Origin: Hymenobacter sp. 5317J-9
GTDB taxonomy: Bacteria; Bacteroidota; Bacteroidia; Cytophagales; Hymenobacteraceae
Reading direction: 5' to 3'
Length of the DNA: 64,000 nucleotides
Assembly (NCBI RefSeq): GCF_022921075.1
Contig: NZ_CP095050.1
Location: 4,464,001 to 4,528,000, forward strand
The notes beneath the pieces are model-generated. The model saw only the letters and a program-made list of their open reading frames with translations, was not told the origin of the DNA and ran no database searches. Positions 25,252-33,614 of the stretch are shown here, in pieces; within the stretch, counting starts at the first letter, position 1, and the number at the start of each line of letters is the position of its first letter. A program made the position numbers and the translations under genes.

Positions 25252-25280
25252 GCGGTGGGCCCGCCAACAAGGCCCACCGC
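25252..25280 (+). terminator. GC-rich hairpin, possible terminator
   Basis: A 10-bp stem GCGGTGGGCC/GGCCCACCGC with a 9-base loop, 15 bases after the stop codon. It lacks a T run, so termination is uncertain. Confidence 0.35.
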
Positions 25281-25353
25281 TCCATGTTTCGGCCCCCGAT
25301 GGACGCCCGTGCCCCGCACGGCGCCACCGGGGGCCGAGCCGTTTTCGGGCCCC

Positions 25354-26346
25354 CTAAGCCGCCGCGGCCAGCGGGCGCTTGCGACTGTACCGGTCGCGGT
25401 AGGCCAGCGGCGACACGCCCGTGAGGCGCTTGAACAGCGTGCGGAAGGCCTTAACATCGGTGTAGCCCACCGAGTACATCACCTCGCTCACGTTCTCCTG
25501 CGACGATTCGAGGCTCATTTTGGCGGCTTCAATCTTCACGCGCTGCACGTATTCGGCCACGGCGTTGCCGGTGGCCTTGCGGAAGCGCCGCTCAAAGTTG
25601 CGGCGGCTCAGGCAGCACAGCGCGGCCAGGTCGTCGATGGTGATTTTGCCGGCCAGGTTCTTTTCTATGAACTCCTGGGCCTTTTTGATGGGCTCGTCGT
25701 CGTGCCCCTTCTGGCCCTGGAAAATGACGAACGGCGACTGACTCTGGCGCCCGATGTCAATCTGAAACACCTTGGCGCAGCACACGGCCACGTCGCGGCT
25801 CACGTGCTTTTCGATGAGGTAGAGCACCAGGTTGAGGTAGGAATAGGCCCCGCCGCTGCTGTACAGGCCCTGTTCGTCGGTGATGACCTGCTCGGGCACG
25901 AGGTGCACCCGCGGGTACATGGCCGCAAACTGCGGGGCGCCGAGCCAGTGCGTCGCGCACTTTTTGCCGTCCATCAGGCCCGTAGCGGCCAGAATGAACG
26001 CGCCCAGGCACAAGCTGGCCACTTCGGCCCCGGCGCGGTGCTGGCGCACTATCCAGGGCAGAAACTCCTGGTTGAGCGCCACGGCCTCGGCCAGGTCGCC
26101 GTGCGGGGCGGGAATGAGGATGAGGTCGGTGCGGAAGTCTTCGTCGAGCAGGCGGTCGGCGCGCAGCGTGAACAGGCCGCGGTTGAAGGCCTTGTGCCGG
26201 GTGAGGCCCACCAGCTCCACCGCGAAAGCGGGCGGCTGGCCCATGCTGGTCAGCAGGTCGTTTACCTGGCACAGCACCTTGTGCGGACCTTCGATGCTGC
26301 CCACCACGGCCTCGCCGGCGGGCACCAGTATGGATACGTGCTTCAT
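25354..26346 (-). CDS. GlxA-type transcriptional regulator (DJ-1/PfpI domain plus AraC HTH)
   Basis: A 330-residue protein from the ATG at 26346 (MKHVSILVPAGEAVVGSIEG). Residues 1-195 form a class I glutamine amidotransferase-like (DJ-1/PfpI) domain with the nucleophile-elbow-like SLCLGAFILAATGLMDGKK. Residues 220-320 form an AraC HTH pair (ITIDDLAALCCLSRRNFERR and VSEVMYSVGYTDVKAFRTLF). Such regulators sense small molecules, but the ligand is unknown. It is divergent from the DoxX-like gene and may control it and the small enzymes downstream. Confidence 0.9.
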   Translation of the reverse strand: MKHVSILVPAGEAVVGSIEGPHKVLCQVNDLLTSMGQPPAFAVELVGLTRHKAFNRGLFTLRADRLLDEDFRTDLILIPAPHGDLAEAVALNQEFLPWIVRQHRAGAEVASLCLGAFILAATGLMDGKKCATHWLGAPQFAAMYPRVHLVPEQVITDEQGLYSSGGAYSYLNLVLYLIEKHVSRDVAVCCAKVFQIDIGRQSQSPFVIFQGQKGHDDEPIKKAQEFIEKNLAGKITIDDLAALCCLSRRNFERRFRKATGNAVAEYVQRVKIEAAKMSLESSQENVSEVMYSVGYTDVKAFRTLFKRLTGVSPLAYRDRYSRKRPLAAAA

Positions 26347-26350
26347 GGCC

Positions 26351-26358
26351 CAAATGTA
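26351..26358 (-). promoter_or_regulatory. Candidate -7 element (TACATTTG) for the GlxA-type regulator
   Basis: A perfect TAnnTTTG match on the minus strand only 4 bases upstream of the start at 26346, which suggests a leaderless mRNA or a later start. No TTG at 19 bases. Confidence 0.4.
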
Positions 26359-26407
26359 GGCACAAGCCTGGCGCAATCGGCCCCCTATTTAGGCGCAATT
26401 ACCCCTA

Positions 26408-26436
26408 TTGTCAGCCCGATTTTGCTAATACCTTTG
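26408..26436 (+). promoter_or_regulatory. Promoter of the Bacteroidota type (TTG-N18-TACCTTTG)
   Basis: TTG at 26408-26410, an 18-base spacer and TACCTTTG at 26429-26436 give a good match 53 bases before the DoxX-like gene. It could drive the four-gene run to 28350. Confidence 0.6.
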
Positions 26437-26489
26437 CCAAACCAGTTAGTAATACTAAAACAACTCTCTTCTCCCCAAAACCTCTCGTT

Positions 26490-26921
26490 ATGAAACCCCG
26501 CACCACTGCCCGCCTCTACTGGGGCCTCACCGTTCTTTTCTGCCTGATGATGCTGGCCGACGGCGTCGCCGGCTTGCTGCACGAGCAACACGGCGTGGCC
26601 GCCATGAAGCAGCTCGGCTACCCCGTGTATATCATGGACATCACCGGCGCGGCCAAAATCCTGGGTGCGCTGGCCTTGCTCCAAAACAAGTACCGCGCAC
26701 TGAAGGAATGGGCCTACGCCGGCTTTGCCATCGACTTTATGGGCGCAGGCGCTTCGGTGCTGTTTGCGGGCATGGGCATGGCGGCTACCGTTCCCGCCGC
26801 AGTGATGCTGGCCGTGCTACTTGGCATGTATTTCCTGTGGAAGCAGTACTTGGCCAGCCGGCCCCGGCAGGAAGCAGCCATTGAGCCAACCGGGACGGCC
26901 GGCATTGCCTACGCCATTTAG
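26490..26921 (+). CDS. DoxX-like integral membrane protein
   Basis: A 143-residue protein with four hydrophobic helices (YWGLTVLFCLMMLADGVAGL, MDITGAAKILGALALL, AYAGFAIDFMGAGASVLFAG, TVPAAVMLAVLLGMYFLW). The pattern YPVYIMDITGAAKILGALAL is typical of small DoxX-like proteins. Biochemical function is not established for most members. It is the first gene of a tight series with two VOC proteins and a reductase. Confidence 0.85.
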   Translation: MKPRTTARLYWGLTVLFCLMMLADGVAGLLHEQHGVAAMKQLGYPVYIMDITGAAKILGALALLQNKYRALKEWAYAGFAIDFMGAGASVLFAGMGMAATVPAAVMLAVLLGMYFLWKQYLASRPRQEAAIEPTGTAGIAYAI

Positions 26922-26982
26922 CCCTTGCTGGGCTTTCCATCTGCTCATCTTTTCACATCAATTCATCAACCGCCTCAATTTC

Positions 26983-27423
26983 ATGCCCTCTCTCAATCCT
27001 CATCTTGCATTTCCCAACGGCACGTGCCGCGAAGCCCTCACCTTCTATCAGAGCTGCCTGGGCGGCGAGCTTAACCTGATGCGCGTCGGCGATACGGCCA
27101 TGGCCGGGCACCTGCCCGCCGAAGCCCAGGACCAGATTATGCACGGCACCCTCACGGCCGGCCCGCTCGTGCTCATGGCCTGCGACGCCCTGGACACCCG
27201 CCGCCCGTTTGCGCCCGGCAACAACATCGCCATGTGCCTGAATTGCGACAGCGACGAGGAAATTAACGCGCTTTTTGCCAAGTTGGGTGAGGGCGGCACC
27301 GTCATCGACCCGCTGGCGTACATGTTCTGGGGCGGTAAGTTTGGGACGCTCATCGACCGGTTCGGCACGGAATGGCTGTTCCATTTTTGGAACTGTGCCG
27401 GCGAGTCGCAACCCAACGCCTAA
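26983..27423 (+). CDS. VOC superfamily protein, PhnB-like
   Basis: A 146-residue protein starting at MPSLNPHLAFPNG. The PhnB/3-demethylubiquinone-like pattern is clear: CREALTFYQSCLGGELNLMR, a central QIMHGTLTAGPLVLMACDAL, and the C-terminal FWGGKFGTLIDRFGTEWLFH. Such proteins are glyoxalase-fold and often lack known substrates. It is six bases from the next gene, so they are very likely co-transcribed. Confidence 0.87.
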   Translation: MPSLNPHLAFPNGTCREALTFYQSCLGGELNLMRVGDTAMAGHLPAEAQDQIMHGTLTAGPLVLMACDALDTRRPFAPGNNIAMCLNCDSDEEINALFAKLGEGGTVIDPLAYMFWGGKFGTLIDRFGTEWLFHFWNCAGESQPNA

Positions 27424-27429
27424 TTCATT

Positions 27430-27966
27430 ATGTGCAAAGTTGTTGCCGCCGAATACCTGACCTTGGACGGGGTGATGGAAAACCCCGCTTGGACTCAACC
27501 TTATTTCAACGACGAGCTGGGCGAGTTTCAGGGCGAGCTCATGCAGGCTGCCGATGCCCTGCTGCTGGGCCGCGTGACCTACGAGGCCTTTGCGGGCGCC
27601 TGGCCCAACATGCCCGACGCCCCCGGCGCCGACATCATGAACCGCCTGCCCAAGCACGTGGCCTCGCGCACACTCCAAACCGCTGAGTGGAACGCCGAAA
27701 TCATTCAGGGCGACGTGGCCGCCGCCGTAGCCAAACTCAAAGAGGAGCCCGGCCAGAACCTGCTCATCTATGGCAGCGGCCAGCTGGTGGAATACCTACG
27801 CCAGCACCAGCTTATCGACACCTACCGCCTGATGGTGTTCCCGCTGGTGCTGGGCACCGGCAAGCGCCTGTTCACCGCCGAAATCGGCTCGGATTTCAAG
27901 CTGAAATCGTCGCACACTACCAGCACCGGCGTGCTCGTCCTCACCTACGAACGGGCCAACGCCTGA
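27430..27966 (+). CDS. Dihydrofolate reductase family protein (RibD C-terminal type)
   Basis: A 178-residue protein: KVVAAEYLTLDGVMENPAW at the start, LLLGRVTYEAFAGAWPNM, LIYGSGQLVEYLRQHQLID and the end segment FPLVLGTGKRLF are the hallmarks of the RibD_C/DHFR-like family. These are NADPH-dependent reductases by fold, and most of these small stand-alone members have no known substrate. It is sandwiched by VOC genes with 6-base gaps. Confidence 0.88.
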   Translation: MCKVVAAEYLTLDGVMENPAWTQPYFNDELGEFQGELMQAADALLLGRVTYEAFAGAWPNMPDAPGADIMNRLPKHVASRTLQTAEWNAEIIQGDVAAAVAKLKEEPGQNLLIYGSGQLVEYLRQHQLIDTYRLMVFPLVLGTGKRLFTAEIGSDFKLKSSHTTSTGVLVLTYERANA

Positions 27967-27972
27967 TACCTC

Positions 27973-28350
27973 ATGGACCTAAAACTCGAACTCATTCCGG
28001 TGCCCGTCACCGACATCGACCGCGCCAAGCACTTCTACGCCGAGCAGGTCGGTTTCCGGCTCGACCACGACGTGCGGCCCAACGCCACGGTGCGCGTGGT
28101 GCAGCTCACGCCGCCCGGCTCGGGCTGCTCCATTGTGCTGAGCGAGGGCCTAGCAGGTATTGCCATGGCGCCCGGCTCGCTGCGCGGCCTGCACCTGGTG
28201 GTCGATAACATTGAAGAAGCCCGCGCCACGCTGGCCGGGCGCGGCGTGAGCATGGGCGAAATCCAGAATATGGGCGGCATCAAATACGCTGGCTTCCGCG
28301 ACCCTGACGGCAATACCTGGACGCTGCAGGAGATTATCAAGCAGCGGTAG
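27973..28350 (+). CDS. VOC superfamily protein (glyoxalase/bleomycin-resistance type)
   Basis: A 125-residue protein: LELIPVPVTDIDRAKHFYAE, a central GLHLVVDNIEEARATLAGRG and the C-terminal FRDPDGNTWTLQEI are classic. Candidate metal ligands are the His in GLHLVV and the final Glu in LQE. Substrate is unknown. It is the last gene of the series before a bidirectional terminator. Confidence 0.88.
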   Translation: MDLKLELIPVPVTDIDRAKHFYAEQVGFRLDHDVRPNATVRVVQLTPPGSGCSIVLSEGLAGIAMAPGSLRGLHLVVDNIEEARATLAGRGVSMGEIQNMGGIKYAGFRDPDGNTWTLQEIIKQR

Positions 28351-28413
28351 TTAGGTCCGTCCCGGTACTTGTCCTTCGGGGCAAGAAACTTCGCATACTG
28401 GGTAAAGCACACC

Positions 28414-28466
28414 AAACAGAAAGCCGGGGTGAAGCATCGTCTTGTTTCACCCCGGCTTTCTGTTTT
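28414..28466. terminator. Bidirectional terminator with a 20-bp stem
   Basis: AAACAGAAAGCCGGGGTGAA pairs with its complement across a 12-base loop, between convergent genes ending at 28350 and 28481. T-rich flanks on both strands. Confidence 0.85.
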
Positions 28467-28480
28467 GACGAATGATTGAT

Positions 28481-29275
28481 TCAGCTATTGTCACCAATCC
28501 GCGCGGCCAATTCTTCCACTTTGCGCTCCAGCTCGGCCACCCGCTCATCCAGCAAAGCCGGGGCGCGCAGATGCGTGGTGAACACACCCTTCACTTCCCA
28601 GATTTCCAGCGCCTGGTTCAATTCCAGCTCTTGGCTGCCGTAATCGGGGTTGTCGGCCCGTAGCTTAAGCGTCTGGGTTTCCTCGAAGCGCTCAGCCAGG
28701 CGGCGAATGAGGATTTTGCTCTGTGTGACGAATACGTAAACGCTGCCGGATTTCAGCCGCGGCTTGGCTTTGTCGATGCGGCTGCACAGCACAATGTCTT
28801 GGTGGCGGAGGCCCTGGCGATGCAGCAGCATATCGGCCCCGGATACTTCGAAGGCCCGGGTGGGGCCCGTGAGTTGGTGGGGCATCTGCACCCAGGGCAA
28901 CGCGTCGATGAAAGCGGGGTCGTGGTGCCGCACGATGTATTCGAGGGTCCGGTTGCGGTACACCAGCGGGGTCACGTTTTGCTCGCGGTCGGCCTGCGCT
29001 ATTGGCTCCGGCGCAGGCGCGGGCTGCTGCAGCTGCTCCTTGAAAATATCGAAGTGGTAGAGCTCATTCACGGTAAGCTCTTTTGTAAGTAGCAGGTCTA
29101 CCGATAAGCCAAAATGCTGAGCAATCTGAATCAGTGTCTCCATTTTCGGCTCCGACCGGCCTTCCTCGTAAGCGCCCACACTGGGCCGCGCCAACCCGAA
29201 TAATTCAGCAAAAGCGGCTTGGCTTAGCTTTTTAACGGTTCGAAGCTTGCGAATATTCTTACCAACGAAGGACAT
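28481..29275 (-). CDS. Xre-type regulator with a degenerate S24/LexA-like domain
   Basis: A 264-residue protein. Residues 5-62 are an HTH of the Xre type (LSQAAFAELFGLARPSVGAY). Residues 105-235 resemble the S24/LexA fold, but where LexA-type proteases have G-D-S-M the sequence is GADM (146-149), so the catalytic Ser is missing and self-cleavage is unlikely. A C-terminal coiled coil (DERVAELERKVEELAARI) could mediate dimerisation. It is divergent from the YbjN/PspA/flotillin/ATPase operon with 145 bases between starts, and an inverted repeat lies there. I infer that it regulates this operon and itself. Confidence 0.87.
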   Translation of the reverse strand: MSFVGKNIRKLRTVKKLSQAAFAELFGLARPSVGAYEEGRSEPKMETLIQIAQHFGLSVDLLLTKELTVNELYHFDIFKEQLQQPAPAPEPIAQADREQNVTPLVYRNRTLEYIVRHHDPAFIDALPWVQMPHQLTGPTRAFEVSGADMLLHRQGLRHQDIVLCSRIDKAKPRLKSGSVYVFVTQSKILIRRLAERFEETQTLKLRADNPDYGSQELELNQALEIWEVKGVFTTHLRAPALLDERVAELERKVEELAARIGDNS

Positions 29276-29276
29276 G

Positions 29277-29343
29277 TTACGACAATATTATTTCGCTCAA
29301 AACATGAGCACCTGTAAAACTTTGCTTATTATTGCGTCGTAAA
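29277..29343. promoter_or_regulatory. Imperfect inverted repeat, candidate operator
   Basis: TTACGACAATATTA (29277-29290) and TTATTATTGCGTCGTAA (29327-29343) are imperfect reverse complements about 37 bases apart, spanning the divergent start regions of the Xre-type regulator and the PspA operon. The arms are AT-rich in a GC-rich genome. Binding by the regulator is inference. Confidence 0.45.
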
Positions 29344-29420
29344 TCTACCACAACCAAACCGAAGCCTTGGCTACAGTCGCTACTTTTTTGAGCAGCGCTT
29401 CGCCTTTCCACTTTCACTGC

Positions 29421-29828
29421 ATGACTCACCCCTACTTCGCCACCATCAAAGGCTACCTGCTGGAACTGGGCTTCGACATCTGCCACGCCGATGAACAGGA
29501 GAACGTATTTGTCGTCGATAAACCGGAGCTGGCCATCAGGAACCTCGTCATCGGCTGCGGCGACCCGCTGCTGATACTGGAGCAATACCTGCTCGACCTG
29601 CCGGCCCCCTCGCTGGACGTGTACCGGCGCCTGCTGCAGAAGAACCGCGACATCATCCACGGCGCTTTCGCCCTCGACGAAACCGGCCGCAAGCTCATCT
29701 TCCGCGATACCCTGCAGATTGACACCCTCGATTTGCCCGAACTAGAAGCCTGTGTGAACTCCCTGGGATTGCTGCTGAGCGAGTTTTCGGAGGAGTTGAT
29801 TCAGTTTTCCAAACCCATCACCGCCTAA
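29421..29828 (+). CDS. YbjN/CesT-Tir-like chaperone-fold protein
   Basis: A 135-residue protein; I chose the start at 29421 (MTHPYFATIKGYLLELGFDI). The alternation of an N-terminal helix, a beta sheet (NVFVVDKPELAIRNLVIGCG, PLLILEQYLL) and a C-terminal helix pair (LPELEACVNSLGLLLSEFSE) is that of YbjN/CesT-Tir chaperone-like domains. These bind short peptides or partner proteins. It opens the operon and is 12 bases from pspA, so it may act as an adaptor for PspA or the large ATPase (inference). Confidence 0.75.
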   Translation: MTHPYFATIKGYLLELGFDICHADEQENVFVVDKPELAIRNLVIGCGDPLLILEQYLLDLPAPSLDVYRRLLQKNRDIIHGAFALDETGRKLIFRDTLQIDTLDLPELEACVNSLGLLLSEFSEELIQFSKPITA

Positions 29829-29840
29829 GCCTTCCTTGCC

Positions 29841-30548
29841 ATGAACATCCTGAACCGCCTCTTCAAAATCGGCCAGTCGGAAGCCCACGCCGCCGTCAAT
29901 CAACTGGAAGACCCCATCAAAATGACCGAGCAAGGCCTGCGCGACCTGCGCCAGGACCTCGACAACAGCCTGCACGGCCTGGCCGAAGTGAAGGCCATGG
30001 CCATCCGGGCCCGCAACGAAAGCGAAAGCTTCCGCGCCAAAGGGGCCGACTATGAAAACAAGGCGGTGCTTTTGCTCCAGCGCGCCCACAAGGGCGAACT
30101 GGAGGCCGCCGAAGCCGACCGCCTGGCCGGCGAGGCCCTCCTCAAAAAGGCCGAAAATGAGGCGCAGGCCGCCCGCGCCGCCACCAACCAAACCCAGTTT
30201 GAGCACTCTGCCGCTCAGCTGGACCAGAACGTGGCCACGCTCAGGTCCACCATCAGCCAGTGGGAAAACGAGCTGAAAACCCTCAAGGCCCGCGTGACGG
30301 TGAGCACCGCCACCATCACCATCAACAAGCAGATGGCGCAGCTCGACTCTTCGGGCACCGTGGCCCTGCTGGAGCGGATGAAGGAAAAGGTAGCCGTGCA
30401 GGAAGCCCTGGCCGAATCCTACGGCGAAATTGCCCAGGCGGGCAAGAGCCTCGACGCCGAAATTGACAAAGCCCTGGGCACGGCCGGGGCCACCAAAGCC
30501 AGCGCCGACCTCCAGGCCCTGAAAGCAAAGCTTGGCTACCACGACTAG
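29841..30548 (+). CDS. pspA: PspA/IM30 family membrane-stress protein
   Basis: A 235-residue, almost fully helical protein with the family's opening (MNILNRLFKIGQSEAHAAVN, then QLEDPIKMTEQGLRDLRQDL). It also has ALLERMKEKVAVQEALAESY and a C-terminal helix ending LQALKAKLGYHD. PspA/Vipp1/ESCRT-III proteins polymerise on membranes with low proton-motive force or lipid defects. Here it sits in an operon with a flotillin and an AAA+ ATPase rather than PspBC/PspF. A functional link to ATPase-driven remodelling, like Vps4 with ESCRT-III, is inference. Confidence 0.92.
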   Translation: MNILNRLFKIGQSEAHAAVNQLEDPIKMTEQGLRDLRQDLDNSLHGLAEVKAMAIRARNESESFRAKGADYENKAVLLLQRAHKGELEAAEADRLAGEALLKKAENEAQAARAATNQTQFEHSAAQLDQNVATLRSTISQWENELKTLKARVTVSTATITINKQMAQLDSSGTVALLERMKEKVAVQEALAESYGEIAQAGKSLDAEIDKALGTAGATKASADLQALKAKLGYHD

Positions 30549-30611
30549 ACCAAACGGGCCGGGCCGGCGTTGGAATCAGCTGAATACTCCTACCTTTAAG
30601 CTGCCCTGTAT

Positions 30612-31262
30612 ATGCCCATGACCGAACTTTTACAAGCCGCCATCGCTCCGCCTAATCTGGTCGCAACGGGGCTGCTGGTTTTCGTGCTGCTGTACTGGCT
30701 CACGGTGATAGTGGGCCTGCTCGACCTGAAAACCGTGGACCTCGACCTGGACGACCACGGCCACTTCCACCACCCCGGCGATTTTCACCACGAAGCGGCC
30801 CATGGCAGCTGGCTCAATGGCGCCCTGGCCTTTTTCAACCTGGGTCGCATCCCGCTGATGGTGTTCCTGAGCTTCGTGTTTTTGCCGTTGTGGGTGGGCA
30901 GCATTCTGGCCAACTACTACACCAAAAACACCTCCTGGCTGCTCGGAATGGCCTTTTTGCTGCCCTTGTTCGTCGGCAGCCTGTTTGTGGCCAAGTTCCT
31001 GACGCTGCCTTTCGTAAAGCTGTTCACGGCCTTGGAAAAAGACCACGACTCCGGCGCAGTCGTCATCGGCAAAGTGTGCACCGTGTTGCTCCCGGCCACG
31101 CTCACCCAGCTTGGGCAAGCCGCAGTGCGCATTGATGGGGCCCCGCTCATGCTAAACGTGCGCAGCACCAGCACGCCGCTGACGAAGGGCGACACCGGCC
31201 TCATCATCGACTTCGACGCCACGCGGCGCTGCTACCTGGTCGAGCCTTACCACGTGCAATAG
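30612..31262 (+). CDS. YqiJ/NfeD-like membrane protein with OB fold (DUF1449-like)
   Basis: A 216-residue protein (Met at 30612 or 30618). Three hydrophobic segments are visible (LVATGLLVFVLLYWLTVIVG, LMVFLSFVFLPLWVGSILAN, LLGMAFLLPLFVGSLFVAKF) with a His/Asp-rich loop between the first two (DLDLDDHGHFHHPGDFHHEA). The last 70 residues (VVIGKVCTVLLPATLTQLGQ and so on) form an OB-fold-like domain. YqiJ-type and NfeD proteins accompany flotillins in many genomes, as here with flotillin 62 bases downstream. The His/Asp-rich loop could bind metal. Confidence 0.82.
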   Translation: MPMTELLQAAIAPPNLVATGLLVFVLLYWLTVIVGLLDLKTVDLDLDDHGHFHHPGDFHHEAAHGSWLNGALAFFNLGRIPLMVFLSFVFLPLWVGSILANYYTKNTSWLLGMAFLLPLFVGSLFVAKFLTLPFVKLFTALEKDHDSGAVVIGKVCTVLLPATLTQLGQAAVRIDGAPLMLNVRSTSTPLTKGDTGLIIDFDATRRCYLVEPYHVQ

Positions 31263-31324
31263 CGTGCCCTCGCCCCAACAACAATTTCAACCATCACCTA
31301 CCCTATTCCAACACTCCTACTCCC

Positions 31325-33493
31325 ATGCTAGCCTCCCTTTCCTGGGCCGTTCTGATTATCGTCGGCCTGTTTCTCCTTGGCTTTTTGGCGGTCATCGCCA
31401 AGATGTACAAGAAAGCCGTGCAGGGCGAGGCCCTGCTGCGCACCGGCATGGGCGACGCCAAGGTGTCCTTCTCGGGCATCATCGTGGTGCCCATCCTCCA
31501 CAAGCTGGAGGTAATGGATATTAAGCTGAAAACCATTGTCATCTCCCGCGCGGGCTCCGAAGGACTGGTCTGCAAAGACAACCTGCGGGCCGATGTGAAG
31601 GTGAACTTCTTCATCCGCGTCAATAAAACGCACGAAGACGTGGTGAACGTGGCCCAGAGCATCGGCGCGCACCGCGCTTCCGACCCGCTGGCGCTGGAAA
31701 GCCTGTTCGACGCCAAGTTTTCGGAAGCCCTGAAAACGGTGGGCAAGCACTTCGACTTCATCGAGCTGTATAACTCCCGCGAGCAGTTCAAGCAGGAGAT
31801 TCTGCGCATCATCGGCACCGATTTGAACGGCTACGTGCTCGATGACTGCGCCATTGATTACCTGGAGCAAACGCCGCTGCAGGCCCTGAACCAGGATAAC
31901 ATTCTGGACGCGGAAGGCATCAAGAAAATCATTGCCCTGACCTCGGAGCAGAAGATTCAGGCCAACCAGATTCAGCGCGACCAGCAGAAAACCATCAAGA
32001 AGCAGGACGTGGAGGCGCAGGAAACCATTCTGCAGCTCGAAAAGCAGCTGGCCGAAAACCAGGAAAAGCAGTACCGCGAAATTGCCAACATCAAGGCCCG
32101 CGAAGCCGCCGAAACCGAAAAGGTGCGCCAGGAAGAGCGCATGAAGGGCGAGAAAGCCCGCATCATGGCCGACGAGGAAATCAAAATTTCCGAGCAGAAC
32201 CGCGACCGGCAAATCCTGGTGGCCGAGCGCAACAAGCAGCGCACCGACGCCGTGGAAACCGAGCGCGTGGAGCAGGCCCGCTCCCTCGAAATCAACGAGC
32301 GGGAGCGCATCGTGGCCCTGGCCCAGATTGAAAAGGAAAAAGCCCTGGAAGAAGAGCGCAAGAACATCCAAGGCATCATCCGGGAGCGCATTACGGTGGA
32401 AAAAGCCACGGTGATTGAGGAAGAACGCATCAAGGACACCCGTGCCCAGGCCCAGGCCGACCGCGAAAAGCTGGTGGCCGTGACCAAAGCCCGCCAAGAA
32501 ACCGAGCAGTCGACCATTGCCCTGGTGGGCACGGCCGAGATGGAAAAACAAGCCGCCGAATTCCGCGCCAAGCAAGCCCTCATCGACGCCGAGGCAGAGA
32601 AAGCCGCGGCCGAGCACCGCTCGCAGGCCGTGCGCATCATGGCCGAAGCCGAAGCCAGCAAAGCCAGCGCCGTGGGCCTGGCCGAAGCCCAGGTGATGCA
32701 GGCCAAAGCCACCGCCCGCCAGAAAGAGGGCGAGTCGGAAGCCAACGTGCTGCAGCTCACCGCCACGGCCGAAGCCCAGTCCATTCAGGTGCGCGCCACG
32801 GCGCAGGCCGAAGCCGACGAGAAGCTCGGCGTGGTGGCCGCCAAGGTGAACCTGGAAAAAGGCCTGGCCGAAGCCAGCGTCATCGAAGCCAAGGCCGACG
32901 CCGACCAGAAGCGCGGCCTGGCCGAAGTGACGGTGAACGAGCAGCGCTTTGCGGTGGAGGCCAAGGGCATCGAAGCCAAGGCCGACGCCATGAAAAAGCT
33001 GGACGGCGTGGGCAAAGACCACGAAGAATTCAAGCTGCGCCTCGACAAAGACAAGGCCGTGGAACTGGCCCAAATCAACATTCAGAAAGACATTGCCGGC
33101 GCCCAGGCCGGCGTGATTTCCGAAGCCCTGAAGTCGGCCAAAATCGACATTGTGGGCGGCGAAACCATGTTCTTCGACCAGATTATCGGCTCCATCACCA
33201 AGGGCAAAATGGTGGACCGCGCCGTGCACAACTCCGAAGTGCTGGGCACGGTGAAAGACGCCTTCTTCGGCCACGATGGCGGTGGGGACTTCAAAACCAA
33301 CCTGCGCCGCTTCGTGGACCAGTTTGGCCTGAGCTCCGACGACGTGAAGAACCTGAGCGTCTCGGCCCTGCTGCTGCAAATGATGAACAAGGCCGGCGAC
33401 GACGCCACGCGCAGCACCATCACGCAGCTCAGCAGCACGGCCAAAGCGCTGGGCATAGGCGATAAGCCCGTGAAGACGCTGAATTTGGTTTAA
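31325..33493 (+). CDS. Flotillin (YqiK-like)
   Basis: A 722-residue protein. An N-terminal membrane helix (WAVLIIVGLFLLGFLAVIAK) is followed by an SPFH/band 7 domain (about 30-190, e.g. VVPILHKLEVMDIKLKTIVI, IIGTDLNGYVLDDCAIDYLE). Residues 200-560 form a long Glu/Ala-rich coiled coil with EAEAxKA repeats, and the C-terminal region (INIQKDIAGAQAGVISEALK) is typical of flotillins. They build scaffold domains in the membrane. Its position between the YqiJ-like protein and the giant ATPase indicates a joint assembly. The EA-rich part is also rich in antisense reading frames, which are not real genes. Confidence 0.92.
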   Translation: MLASLSWAVLIIVGLFLLGFLAVIAKMYKKAVQGEALLRTGMGDAKVSFSGIIVVPILHKLEVMDIKLKTIVISRAGSEGLVCKDNLRADVKVNFFIRVNKTHEDVVNVAQSIGAHRASDPLALESLFDAKFSEALKTVGKHFDFIELYNSREQFKQEILRIIGTDLNGYVLDDCAIDYLEQTPLQALNQDNILDAEGIKKIIALTSEQKIQANQIQRDQQKTIKKQDVEAQETILQLEKQLAENQEKQYREIANIKAREAAETEKVRQEERMKGEKARIMADEEIKISEQNRDRQILVAERNKQRTDAVETERVEQARSLEINERERIVALAQIEKEKALEEERKNIQGIIRERITVEKATVIEEERIKDTRAQAQADREKLVAVTKARQETEQSTIALVGTAEMEKQAAEFRAKQALIDAEAEKAAAEHRSQAVRIMAEAEASKASAVGLAEAQVMQAKATARQKEGESEANVLQLTATAEAQSIQVRATAQAEADEKLGVVAAKVNLEKGLAEASVIEAKADADQKRGLAEVTVNEQRFAVEAKGIEAKADAMKKLDGVGKDHEEFKLRLDKDKAVELAQINIQKDIAGAQAGVISEALKSAKIDIVGGETMFFDQIIGSITKGKMVDRAVHNSEVLGTVKDAFFGHDGGGDFKTNLRRFVDQFGLSSDDVKNLSVSALLLQMMNKAGDDATRSTITQLSSTAKALGIGDKPVKTLNLV

Positions 33494-33508
33494 GCTCCCA
33501 ATCCGCGC

Positions 33509-33554
33509 AAAAAGAACGTCATGCTTCAGCTTCGCTCAGCATGACGTTCTTTTT
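33509..33554. repeat. Short hairpin of the dispersed family inside the operon
   Basis: Arms AAAAAGAACGTCATGC (33509-33524) and GCATGACGTTCTTTTT (33539-33554) are perfect complements around TTCAGCTTCGCTCA. With its T run it could also work as a partial terminator between the flotillin and ATPase genes. Confidence 0.75.
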
Positions 33555-33614
33555 GGCTCAGGCCCAAGCCGTTCTTCTATTACCACTTCCTGAAACATCC
33601 CCTGGCATCCTGCT

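Noticed and set aside
31328..33379. Antisense frame of 683 codons opposite flotillin
   Set aside because: It mirrors the Glu/Ala-rich coiled coil, giving FGL/HGL-rich nonsense.
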